A DNA stretch of 12,396 nucleotides. It comes from Planctomycetia bacterium. Its GTDB lineage: Bacteria > Planctomycetota > PLA2 > JAEUHO01. The position numbers and the translations under genes are program-made. The notes beneath the pieces were generated by a model. That model was not told the origin of the DNA. It was given only the letters and a program-made list of their open reading frames with translations, and searched no databases. Location: NCBI GenBank assembly GCA_030618975.1, contig JAUXCH010000059.1, positions 1 to 12,396 on the forward strand, given 5' to 3'. Positions 7,168 to 12,396 of this stretch are shown one piece after another; the stretch's first letter is position 1, and the number at the start of each line of letters is the position of its first letter.

Positions 7168-7369
7168 CGGGCTCGCAAGCTGCGCCGCAACCGCATCGAC
7201 GGGTTGACGACCGTGATCGGATTCTCGAAGCCCTGACGAAAGCCGTTCGGGAGGCGATCGAACGCCATCGCCTGGCCGGGAACCCAGTTGCGGTTGGAAG
7301 AATGGCCGTGTCGAGTGGATTCCGCCCGAGGAAATTCCCCGGTTGGGAAGCACGGCGACTGACGAATAG
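7164..7369 (+). pseudogene. Frameshifted second copy of the small kinase partner
   Basis: It starts ATG at 7164 overlapping the kinase-remnant stop and reads MTGSQAAPQPHRRVDDRDRI, LEALTKAVREAIERHRLAGN, PVAV, parallel to the intact 68-aa protein. Where the intact copy has GCG GTC TGG AAG, this one has GCG GTT GGA AGA: one base is missing (around 7287-7294), so the conserved WKNGRVEWIPPE ending is lost. After the deletion the original frame resumes and ends EIPRLGSTATDE and TAG at 7367-7369. The copy is 206 bp long against 207 bp for the intact gene. In the shifted frame an open reading continues to 7652, but that product is unrelated and unlikely to be real. Confidence 0.9.
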
Positions 7370-7434
7370 GGACTTGGATCGCCCTTGCCGGGCCGGCGAG
7401 GCGGCTCTCGCCACCCGTGCGCTGCTGCCGGATC

Positions 7435-7491
7435 TCAGCGGAGCTCGAGCAGCCAGCGTCGGATTCGCCACGCGACGGTCGCGGGGTCGGC
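7435..7491 (-). pseudogene. 3'-terminal remnant of a second copy of the 510-aa gene
   Basis: The minus strand here encodes the tail ...PATVAWRIRRWLLELR plus TGA (7435-7437), matching the last 18-19 codons of the gene at 2984-4516; I see one changed base (GATCCG to GATTCG, a synonymous change in Arg/Ile region). Homology stops at about 7491, and the remaining roughly 490 codons are absent. Confidence 0.85.
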
Positions 7492-7588
7492 GGCGGGCCT
7501 TCCTCCGCGGCACCGGGCTGGAGAGATCGTCGCTACCCGGGACCAGCCGCTTCGTCGGCGAGGAGAACGTGGAAGGCGACCTGGGACG

Positions 7589-7723
7589 CGCACTGAGAAA
7601 ACGGGTCGGGTATAGATGTTCAGGCGCAGGTCTTGCGACTCGCGAAACGTGAAGAATCGGGTCGGGTGTAGATCTTCGGATCTTCGCGAAACGTAAAAAA
7701 ACGGGTCGGGTGCAGATCCTCAG
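7589..7723. repeat. Intergenic direct-repeat array with CGGGTCGGGT core
   Basis: The core CGGGTCGGG recurs at 7602-7610, 7658-7666 and 7702-7710, each followed by T-A/G-T/C-AGAT and a C/T-rich end (TATAGATGTTC, TGTAGATCTTC, TGCAGATCCTC). CGCGAAACGT precedes the second and third units (7641-7650, 7685-7694), giving a 44-bp period; the first spacing is 56 bp. GATCTTCG is itself doubled at 7671-7686. The array is more AT-rich than its surroundings, and its last unit reaches the stop codon of the MBL-fold gene. Function is unknown. Confidence 0.85.
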
Positions 7724-8553
7724 AGTTCGAAGGCCGCGCCGTCCTCGAGCACGCCGAAGCCCTCGGGGAGCTGGGGTCGCTGCTCCGTTTCGGGGTGGAT
7801 CAGCGCGTTCGAGTGGTTGAGGTGCGTGAACCAGACCTCGCCGCGCGCCCCGGCGAGCGCCTCGACGCTCTCCGCCACGAAGGGATGTGGGATCGCGGAC
7901 AGATCGCGCCCGGGCAGCTCGGACGCGTCGTGGAAGGTGCCGTCGACGAGGGCGACGTCCACGGCGCGGATGCGCTGGACGAGGTCGGGCGAAAGCTCGT
8001 CCGCGTCGGGAACGTAGAGCAGGCGACGCGAGGGACCCTCGATCTCCAGGCCCACGGTGTCCGTGTCCTCGCCGCGGTGCGGGGAGAGGAAGGGCGTGAG
8101 GCGCACGCCGTCGAACGTGAAGGGCGTGCCGGGCTCGAGGGCCTCCAGCACCACCTGCCCACGCTCCACCAGCCAGGACCAGGGGCGGTTCGACTGGAGG
8201 AACGCCCCCATCGACGCGGTGGCCCACAGCGGCGTCCCCACCACGTTCATGGCCTCCCGGCCGAGGAAGGCGAGGCCGAGGTAGTGCCCCACGTGCGCGT
8301 GCGTCAGGAGGAGGGCATCGGGCGCCAGGCGGTCGCGGCCCGCCGCCAGGGCCAGGCGGTGGAGCTGGCTTCTCAAGTCGGGCGTCGCGTCGACGACGAG
8401 CGTCCGGCCCGTCTCGCCGACCAACGCGACGCTCGCGACGCGCCGGCGCCGGGTGTCGTCCTGGTGGGCGGCCAGGCAGGTCGCGCAATCGCAGCCGGCG
8501 TGCGGGACGCCGCCGTCCTGGGCGGTCCCGAGAACGAGGATGCGAGCACTCAT
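7720..8553 (-). CDS. PqqB-like metallo-beta-lactamase-fold protein
   Basis: This 277-aa protein opens with ILVLGTAQDGGVPHAGCDC (5-23), including the cysteine set C21, C23, C26, and contains DATPDLRSQ (55-63), THAHVGHYLGL (84-94), SPHRGEDTDTVGLEIEG, LLYVPDADELS, VDGTFHDASELPG and WFTHLNHSNAL near the C-terminus. This is the pattern of PqqB-like MBL-fold hydrolases. The usual HxHxDH is HAHVGH here, with Gly at the Asp position; as I recall, this replacement is common in this subfamily, so metal binding may differ from classical MBL enzymes. Other PQQ biosynthesis genes are not visible, so a PQQ role is not supported. Its ATG (8553-8551) overlaps the TGA of the CDF gene (8552-8550), implying coupled translation in the metal-transport cluster. 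The substrate is unknown; a role linked to metal status is inference from context. Confidence 0.85.
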   Translation of the reverse strand: MSARILVLGTAQDGGVPHAGCDCATCLAAHQDDTRRRRVASVALVGETGRTLVVDATPDLRSQLHRLALAAGRDRLAPDALLLTHAHVGHYLGLAFLGREAMNVVGTPLWATASMGAFLQSNRPWSWLVERGQVVLEALEPGTPFTFDGVRLTPFLSPHRGEDTDTVGLEIEGPSRRLLYVPDADELSPDLVQRIRAVDVALVDGTFHDASELPGRDLSAIPHPFVAESVEALAGARGEVWFTHLNHSNALIHPETEQRPQLPEGFGVLEDGAAFEL

Positions 8554-9518
8554 GACGTGGGCCTCTCCGGGTGGTCGTCGTCGAGACCCGTGGGGAGCAG
8601 GGGGTCCGGGTCGGCGTGGACGTTCACGACGGCGGCCGGAAAGATCCGCATGATCACCAAGCGGACCCGCTCGGCGAGGCGGTGGGCCTCGACGAAGGAG
8701 AGATCGCGGTCGAGCTGGACGTGGCAGTCCATGAAGACGGTCGGCCCCGCGCGGCGGGTTCGGACGTCGTGAAGGCCCCGGATCTCGGGCATCTGCTCGC
8801 GCACCGAGGCGACCAGCGATTCGACCTCCTCGGGGGGGAAGCCCTTGTCCATGAGCTCGTGGACCGCTCGGCGGAGGACGTGGATGGCGGTGCCCAGCAC
8901 GACGAACGACACGACGGTGGCGATGCCCCCGTCGATCCACTGCCATCCGGTGACCTCGATGAGCACGAGCGCGAAGAGCACGCCGCCGTTCGTCCAGACG
9001 TCGCTCTGGTAGTGCACGGCGTCGGCGGCGAGCGCCACGGAGCCGGTCTTCTTCGCGGTGGCCTTGAGTCGCCAGGTGATCCAGACACTCGCCACGGTCG
9101 AGATCGCCATGACGGCGATGCCGACGCGCGTGTGGTCGATGCCCACGCCGTGCCAGAGGCGGCGCAAGCCCTCGAGGATCAGGAACACGCCCGAGAAGCC
9201 GACGACCACCGCCTGGGCGAGGCCGGCCAGTCCCTCGGCCTTCCCGTGGCCATAGGCGTGATCTTCGTCGGCCGGCTGTCCGGCAAGCCGAATGGCGAAG
9301 AAGTTCACCGACGACGCGAGCAGGTCCATGACGGAGTCGACGAGGGACGCGACGATCGACAGCGATCCCGTGAGGATGGCCGCGGCGAGCTTGAGGAGGC
9401 CCAGCGCGAACGCGGTGGCGAGGCTCCGCCGCGCCGCGGACAGGTTCGCCTTCGCCGCCTGCTCACCGAAGAGCGTCGGTGTGGGGCGACGTGTAAGGGC
9501 AGGCGACGGGGCGGCCAT
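8550..9518 (-). CDS. Cation diffusion facilitator, FieF/YiiP-type Zn2+ (Fe2+/Cd2+) exporter
   Basis: This 322-aa inner-membrane protein has about six transmembrane segments (roughly 34-310 region N-terminal two thirds) and a C-terminal cytoplasmic domain. The transport site is complete: D61 and D65 in SLVDSVMDLL, and H169 and D173 in DAVHYQSD, the DD-HD set of zinc-type CDFs. The YiiP second site is also there (D84, H87, H91 in ADEDHAYGHGKAE), and the C-terminal domain keeps H250, H266, H279, H301 and D303, with the spacings of the YiiP cytoplasmic zinc cluster. It should export Zn2+ or a similar metal from the cytosol in exchange for protons. The start ATG 9518 follows a GGGAG/GAGG-rich ribosome site. 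It lies 61 bp after the ZIP gene and overlaps the MBL-fold gene by four bases, so the three form a probable operon. Confidence 0.95.
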   Translation of the reverse strand: MAAPSPALTRRPTPTLFGEQAAKANLSAARRSLATAFALGLLKLAAAILTGSLSIVASLVDSVMDLLASSVNFFAIRLAGQPADEDHAYGHGKAEGLAGLAQAVVVGFSGVFLILEGLRRLWHGVGIDHTRVGIAVMAISTVASVWITWRLKATAKKTGSVALAADAVHYQSDVWTNGGVLFALVLIEVTGWQWIDGGIATVVSFVVLGTAIHVLRRAVHELMDKGFPPEEVESLVASVREQMPEIRGLHDVRTRRAGPTVFMDCHVQLDRDLSFVEAHRLAERVRLVIMRIFPAAVVNVHADPDPLLPTGLDDDHPERPTS

Positions 9519-9579
9519 CCTCGACTCCCTGGGGTTGGCAGCAGCCTACCCGGAGGACGAACGCCGAGGTCCGGCGACT

Positions 9580-10599
9580 TCAAGGTTCGTCGTCGTGGTC
9601 GTCGTGGTCGTCGTGATTCCGATCCTCAGGATCGTCGCCATGTTCGTGCTCGTGCTCGCCGTCGTGGTCGCCGTCGTGGTCGCCGTCGTGCTCGCCGTCG
9701 TGCTCGCCGTCGTGGTCGCCGTCGTGGTCGCCGTCGTGCTCGCCGTCGTGCTCGTCGTCGTGCCCGGCGTCTTCCCCGTGTTCGTGGCCCTCGAGGGCAT
9801 CGTGCCCGTGACCCGCGTGGCCGTGCGCGTGCCCCCCGACGAGCGCGGGCAGGGCCGTCACGACGGTAATGCCCAGCGCCAGGGCGATGAGGGTGGCCGG
9901 GAGCTGGCGGCCCCGCGCGCGCTTGTGCAGCTCGGGCACGAGGTCCGCGCAGGCGACGTAGATGAAGCCGCCGGCCGCGATGGGCCCGAGGTACGGCTCG
10001 ATGCCCAGCTCACTGCCCGCCACGAGGATGAGGGCGGCGCCGAGGATCGCCAGGGACGCGCTGGCGGCGTTCAGCAGCAGCGCCTTCTTCACCGGCAGCC
10101 CGGCGTGCAGGAGGACGCCGAAGTCACCGAACTCCTGGGGGATCTCGTGGAGTGCGACGGCGACCGTCGTGGCCAGGCCGGCCTCGGGGCTGACCATCCA
10201 CGTACCGGCGATGAGGATGCCGTCGACGAAGTTGTGGAGACCGTCGCCCAGCAGGTTCATCCACGCGAGGCTCGAGACGTTGCCGTGGCCGTGCGCGTGA
10301 GCCTCCATGTCGTCGCCGTGGTGGTGCCAGTGGATGACGCTTTCGACGAGGAAGAAGAACAAGACGCCGCCGAGCGTGCACCAGGCGACGGCTCCCCCGA
10401 ATCCGCCGTGCTGCTCCGCCGCCTCCGGGAGGAGATGCAGGAAGGCGTCGCCCAGGAGTGCGCCCGCGCTGATGGCGACGAGAAACGGCACCACGCCGCG
10501 GACGCGGGCGGGTCCGAGCGCCAGCGCCACCGCCCCCACGAAGGAGACGACGGAGACGATGACGACGGAGGTGAGGGCAGGGAGGGCCGCTTCGTGCAT
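9580..10599 (-). CDS. ZIP-family metal transporter with a His/Asp/Glu/Gly repeat tail
   Basis: This 339-aa inner-membrane protein shows the ZIP signatures: LLGDGLHNFVDGILIAG (117-133; H122, N123, D126) in TM4 and ALHEIPQEFGDF (149-160; H151, E152, E156) in TM5, the binuclear metal site. A His-rich loop (WHHHGDDMEAHAHGHG, 91-106) lies between TM3 and TM4, as in LIV-1-type ZIPs. After the last membrane segment (about 234-254) an 83-residue tail follows, made almost only of His, Asp, Glu and Gly, with eight consecutive four-residue units (EHDG or DHDG). Such tails bind divalent metals, mostly Zn2+, and could buffer or sense the ion. Bacterial ZIPs usually take up metal, and pairing with an exporter next door suggests balanced zinc handling. 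Start ATG 10599; a TATATA box is 10 bases upstream, so the leader would be very short. Confidence 0.93.
   Translation of the reverse strand: MHEAALPALTSVVIVSVVSFVGAVALALGPARVRGVVPFLVAISAGALLGDAFLHLLPEAAEQHGGFGGAVAWCTLGGVLFFFLVESVIHWHHHGDDMEAHAHGHGNVSSLAWMNLLGDGLHNFVDGILIAGTWMVSPEAGLATTVAVALHEIPQEFGDFGVLLHAGLPVKKALLLNAASASLAILGAALILVAGSELGIEPYLGPIAAGGFIYVACADLVPELHKRARGRQLPATLIALALGITVVTALPALVGGHAHGHAGHGHDALEGHEHGEDAGHDDEHDGEHDGDHDGDHDGEHDGEHDGDHDGDHDGEHEHEHGDDPEDRNHDDHDDHDDEP
9661..9756. repeat. 12-bp tandem repeat in the ZIP gene, with a 48-bp higher-order period
   Basis: Eight consecutive 12-bp units run in frame with the ZIP tail. On the plus strand they are GTCGTGGTCGCC (coding DHDG) or GTCGTGCTCGCC (coding EHDG), in the order G G C C G G C C at the variable seventh base. 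The 48 bp at 9661-9708 therefore recur as 9709-9756 with one difference, GTC instead of GCC at the end. A separate GTCGTG run at about 9591-9616 codes for the DDHDDHDD end. Confidence 0.95.
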
Positions 10600-10609
10600 G
10601 GCGGGGCCG

Positions 10610-10615
10610 TATATA
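10610..10615 (-). promoter_or_regulatory. TATATA box, candidate -10 element of the ZIP operon
   Basis: TATATA stands out in very GC-rich surroundings 10 bases upstream of the ZIP ATG. As a -10 element it would put transcription start almost at the start codon (leaderless or nearly so). No good -35 is visible about 17 bases further up. The hexamer is also a palindrome, so a small operator is an alternative. Confidence 0.3.
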
Positions 10616-10709
10616 CCGCCACGGAGGGAATTGGAGCCCGGTTGTCCGGCAGCAGGGGCCGATTGAGCCGTGCGGAGCGCTCGAGGCTCGCCGGGTGTCC
10701 CCGTTGGGG

Positions 10710-10773
10710 GGTGCCTGACGCCGTGCGGTATCGGTGCCTGACGCCGTGCGGTATCGGTGGCCTGGCACCGTAC
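10710..10773. repeat. Intergenic 23-bp repeats with GGTGCCTG motif (REP-like)
   Basis: Two identical 23-bp units (10710-10732 and 10733-10755) start GGTGCCTGACGCC and end GTGCGGTATC; a third, degenerate unit follows at about 10756-10773 (GGTGGCCTGGCACCGTAC). The motif is close to the imperfect palindrome GGTGCCTGGCACC, with CGGTG...CACCG arms in the third unit, so each unit could fold as a small hairpin. They lie between the outer-membrane-factor stop and the ZIP start on the same strand. Confidence 0.85.
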
Positions 10774-10794
10774 GAGGGGGAGCTCCCTGCCGGG

Positions 10795-12312
10795 CTACGG
10801 ATCTCGCCTGCGCGTCACGGGCCCACCGAGCGCGTCTTCGAGTCGGGCATACGCGCGGTGGTAGTCCCGCTCGGCGCGGTCGGCGTCGAGCAGGAAGCGC
10901 AGCCACTGGCGCAAGGCGTCGATCACGTTCAGGAACTCCACCCGATCGGCGGCATACGCGGACGAGGCGTCGCTGTAGGCCTCTTCGGCCTGGGAGAGCT
11001 GGACGTCGCGGTAGAGCTCGAAGAGGCGATGGGCGGCATCGAGCTGGTTCCAGGCCTCGTGGAGGCGGTACGCCGTACGATCCTGCGCCTCCGTAACCCT
11101 CAGCCTCGCCCCTCGCTCGCGCTCGCGCGCCTCGCGCAAGTACGCGTCCTTGGTTCCGAACCAGGGATCGGGCTTGATCTTCGGACGCGTGCTGAACGGC
11201 TCGCGCTCCTTCCCGCTCCCCCCGGTCGCGTGGGAGATGCCCACCATGAGGCTCAGACCGGGCGAGAGCTCCGGATAGGTCGCCTGTTCGGCGAGCTCGA
11301 TCATGGTGGCCATCCGCGCCGCGCGGGCCGACGCGGCCAGGACCGCGGGTTGCCCGCTTGCCGCACGGTCGTAGAGCGACTCGACGGACGCGGGAAAGGG
11401 CGGCATCCGGGGAGAAACCGGCTCCGCGAACGGCGTCCCGAGCGGCAGGTCGAGCAGCGCGTTCAGACGTGCTCGCAAGGTGTCCCCGTTGCGGTGCAAC
11501 GAGACGAGGTCGTTCTCCAACTGGGAAATCTGCACCTGGGTCTGGATGACGTGGGTCTTCTGCGCGGCTCCGGTCGCGAGCTTCCCACGCGCCGTCTCCT
11601 CCAGCTGCTTCAAGTAGCGGAGAGTCTCTTCGGTGTTCGCGATCGACCGGAACACGAACACGCTGTCGGCGTAGGTGACGCGAACCTCCGTCACCAGATC
11701 CTGCAAGGCGATCTCGTAGCGAGCCCGTGCCTCCTCCACGGCGTGCCCGACGATCGCGGCCTTGAGCTCCAGCGTGCCCGGGAAGGGGAAACGCTTCGCC
11801 ACCCCTTCCATGGGCACGGTGGGTCCGACCCGGGTGTCCAGGTCCCGCAAGAAGGAGACGTATTGCCGGAGGATGGTGTCCAGGTACGTCACCTGCGCGT
11901 ACTGCTCGATCGTGCCGGCGAGCCTCTGGTGCGCGGCCCGGAGGCCCGGATTGCGCACGAAGGCGCCGGCGAGGATGCGGTCCAGCGTCGCGTCCTGGGC
12001 CAGGGACGCGGCGAACCCGCCTCCCTTCGCCTCCTCGACGAGCGGCTGCATGGTGGGCGACGCGAAGTCGAGGAAGGTGAGGAGCTTCTCCGGCGCTCTC
12101 AGCTTCTCGTCCCACTCCTTGCGAATTTCCAGCACCTGCGCCTCGAACGCGGCGAGGTCGGCCGGCCCACCCGCCTCTCTTCCGGCACGCGCAGCACGGG
12201 CGTCCGCGCGGTGCAAGGCGAGCAACTCGTCCACCTCCGGCGAGGTCAGGCGAGCGCCCCGGCACGCCGTGCCGAGCGACGCCACGACGACGAGGGCCAT
12301 CCAGACTCTCAC
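10795..12312 (-). CDS. TolC/CusC-type outer-membrane efflux protein, probable lipoprotein
   Basis: This 505-aa protein has a short signal peptide ending SLGTAC (C17), a weak lipobox that suggests lipid anchoring as in CusC/OprM. Two long alpha-helical hairpins dominate (about 105-320 and 330-500), as in the outer membrane factor family; RFPFPGTLELKA (174-185) is the P-x-G-x-L segment typical of CusC/CzcC-like members, and the C-terminal stretch VEFLNVIDALRQWLRFLLDA is the family's closing helix. It would form a trimeric channel from periplasm to outside, working with an adaptor and pump not seen here. About 110 residues lie ahead of the first repeat, longer than usual. The start is GTG 12312: AGGAG sits about five bases upstream, and GTGA overlaps the stop of the preceding gene; the internal ATG at codon 5 lacks this support. 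It heads a metal-transport cluster, which points to heavy-metal efflux. Confidence 0.88.
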   Translation of the reverse strand: MRVWMALVVVASLGTACRGARLTSPEVDELLALHRADARAARAGREAGGPADLAAFEAQVLEIRKEWDEKLRAPEKLLTFLDFASPTMQPLVEEAKGGGFAASLAQDATLDRILAGAFVRNPGLRAAHQRLAGTIEQYAQVTYLDTILRQYVSFLRDLDTRVGPTVPMEGVAKRFPFPGTLELKAAIVGHAVEEARARYEIALQDLVTEVRVTYADSVFVFRSIANTEETLRYLKQLEETARGKLATGAAQKTHVIQTQVQISQLENDLVSLHRNGDTLRARLNALLDLPLGTPFAEPVSPRMPPFPASVESLYDRAASGQPAVLAASARAARMATMIELAEQATYPELSPGLSLMVGISHATGGSGKEREPFSTRPKIKPDPWFGTKDAYLREARERERGARLRVTEAQDRTAYRLHEAWNQLDAAHRLFELYRDVQLSQAEEAYSDASSAYAADRVEFLNVIDALRQWLRFLLDADRAERDYHRAYARLEDALGGPVTRRRDP

Positions 12313-12396
12313 GGCCGCTCCTGGCGACGCAGGTGCGCCAGACTGGTGCCGACCAGCAGCATGCTTGCAAACAAAACCAAGTCGGAGGCCAAGCGG
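12309..12396 (-). CDS. C-terminal end of an unidentified membrane protein (runs off the right edge)
   Basis: The minus strand reads RLASDLVLFASMLLVGTSLA then HLRRQERP and a TGA at 12309-12311, which overlaps the GTG start of the outer-membrane factor (GTGA). A hydrophobic segment followed by a positive tail is what the end of an inner-membrane protein looks like, and nearly all third codon positions are G or C. Tight overlap with an efflux gene suggests a pump or permease component, but 28 residues are too few to name a family. Confidence 0.5.
   Translation of the reverse strand, partial: RLASDLVLFASMLLVGTSLAHLRRQERP

Larger units (their letters stand above)
7060..7491. repeat. Repeat R2, right copy (pseudogenes)
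   Basis: This 432-433 bp segment is the decayed partner of 2608-3041. About 39 differences are scattered along it, denser in the start of the small partner gene and nearly absent over the convergent gap and the 3' end of the minus-strand gene. Together with the R1 copies it marks a tandem duplication whose two units lost different genes. The gene-free stretch 7370-7719 consists of the end of this copy, about 97 bp (7492-7588) in which I see nothing, and the repeat array that follows. Confidence 0.93.

Noticed and set aside
7164..7652. 162-aa open frame starting at the second copy of the small partner
   Set aside because: Only the first 44 residues or so match the intact protein; the rest is out-of-frame read-through after a one-base deletion.
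7589..7723. CRISPR array
   Set aside because: Only three degenerate units, uneven spacing, no unique spacers of constant length and no cas genes.
7694..7723. Intrinsic terminator of the MBL-fold gene
   Set aside because: A run of seven T exists on the minus strand, but I find no stable stem immediately before it.
9591..9756. CRISPR or minisatellite outside a gene
   Set aside because: The repeats are in frame inside the ZIP gene, code for a metal-binding tail and have no spacers.
10124..12370. 748-aa minus-strand frame across the efflux protein and the ZIP start
   Set aside because: It crosses an intergenic repeat region and has no domain pattern; the outer-membrane-factor frame has signal peptide, start site and family motifs.

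Overview
The window is GC-rich throughout and most genes use G or C at third codon positions. It encodes an outer-membrane efflux protein, so the host is a Gram-negative (diderm) bacterium. Weak or absent Shine-Dalgarno sequences on several genes, a long HEAT-repeat protein and a degenerate metallopeptidase-like exported protein remind me of Planctomycetota or similar environmental lineages. That placement is an impression, not something the sequence proves.

Layout. Left part (1-1951): the N-terminal part of a ribose-5-phosphate isomerase A gene runs off the left edge on the minus strand. It is divergent from a short-chain dehydrogenase/reductase gene and an unrecognised membrane-anchored protein, both on the plus strand. 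Middle part (1965-7491): two minus-strand genes for exported proteins, one HEAT-repeat protein of 774 aa and one gluzincin-like protein of 510 aa with a broken HExxH motif. An intact plus-strand pair, a COG4185/zeta-type kinase and its small partner, lies to their left. This part is a damaged tandem duplication. A 141-bp piece of the HEAT gene's 3' end recurs left of the kinase gene. A 434-bp piece (kinase C-terminus, small partner, 3' end of the gluzincin-like gene) recurs right of the HEAT gene as pseudogenes. Each duplicated unit has kept the genes the other lost.

Right part (7492-12396): after a small intergenic repeat array comes a minus-strand metal-handling cluster. In transcription order it holds the end of an unidentified membrane protein, a CusC/CzcC-like outer-membrane factor, a ZIP transporter with an extreme His/Asp/Glu/Gly repeat tail, a zinc-type cation diffusion facilitator (CDF), and a PqqB-like metallo-beta-lactamase-fold protein whose start overlaps the CDF stop. 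I infer that these genes jointly handle zinc or a related divalent metal: ZIP and CDF move it across the inner membrane, the outer-membrane factor would work with a pump encoded outside the window, and the metal-dependent-fold protein is translated together with the CDF.

I see no rRNA, tRNA, CRISPR array, insertion sequence or prophage gene. The most unusual features are the reciprocal duplication, the 12/48-bp repeat hierarchy in the ZIP tail, the two intergenic repeat clusters, and the degenerate active site of the gluzincin-like protein.
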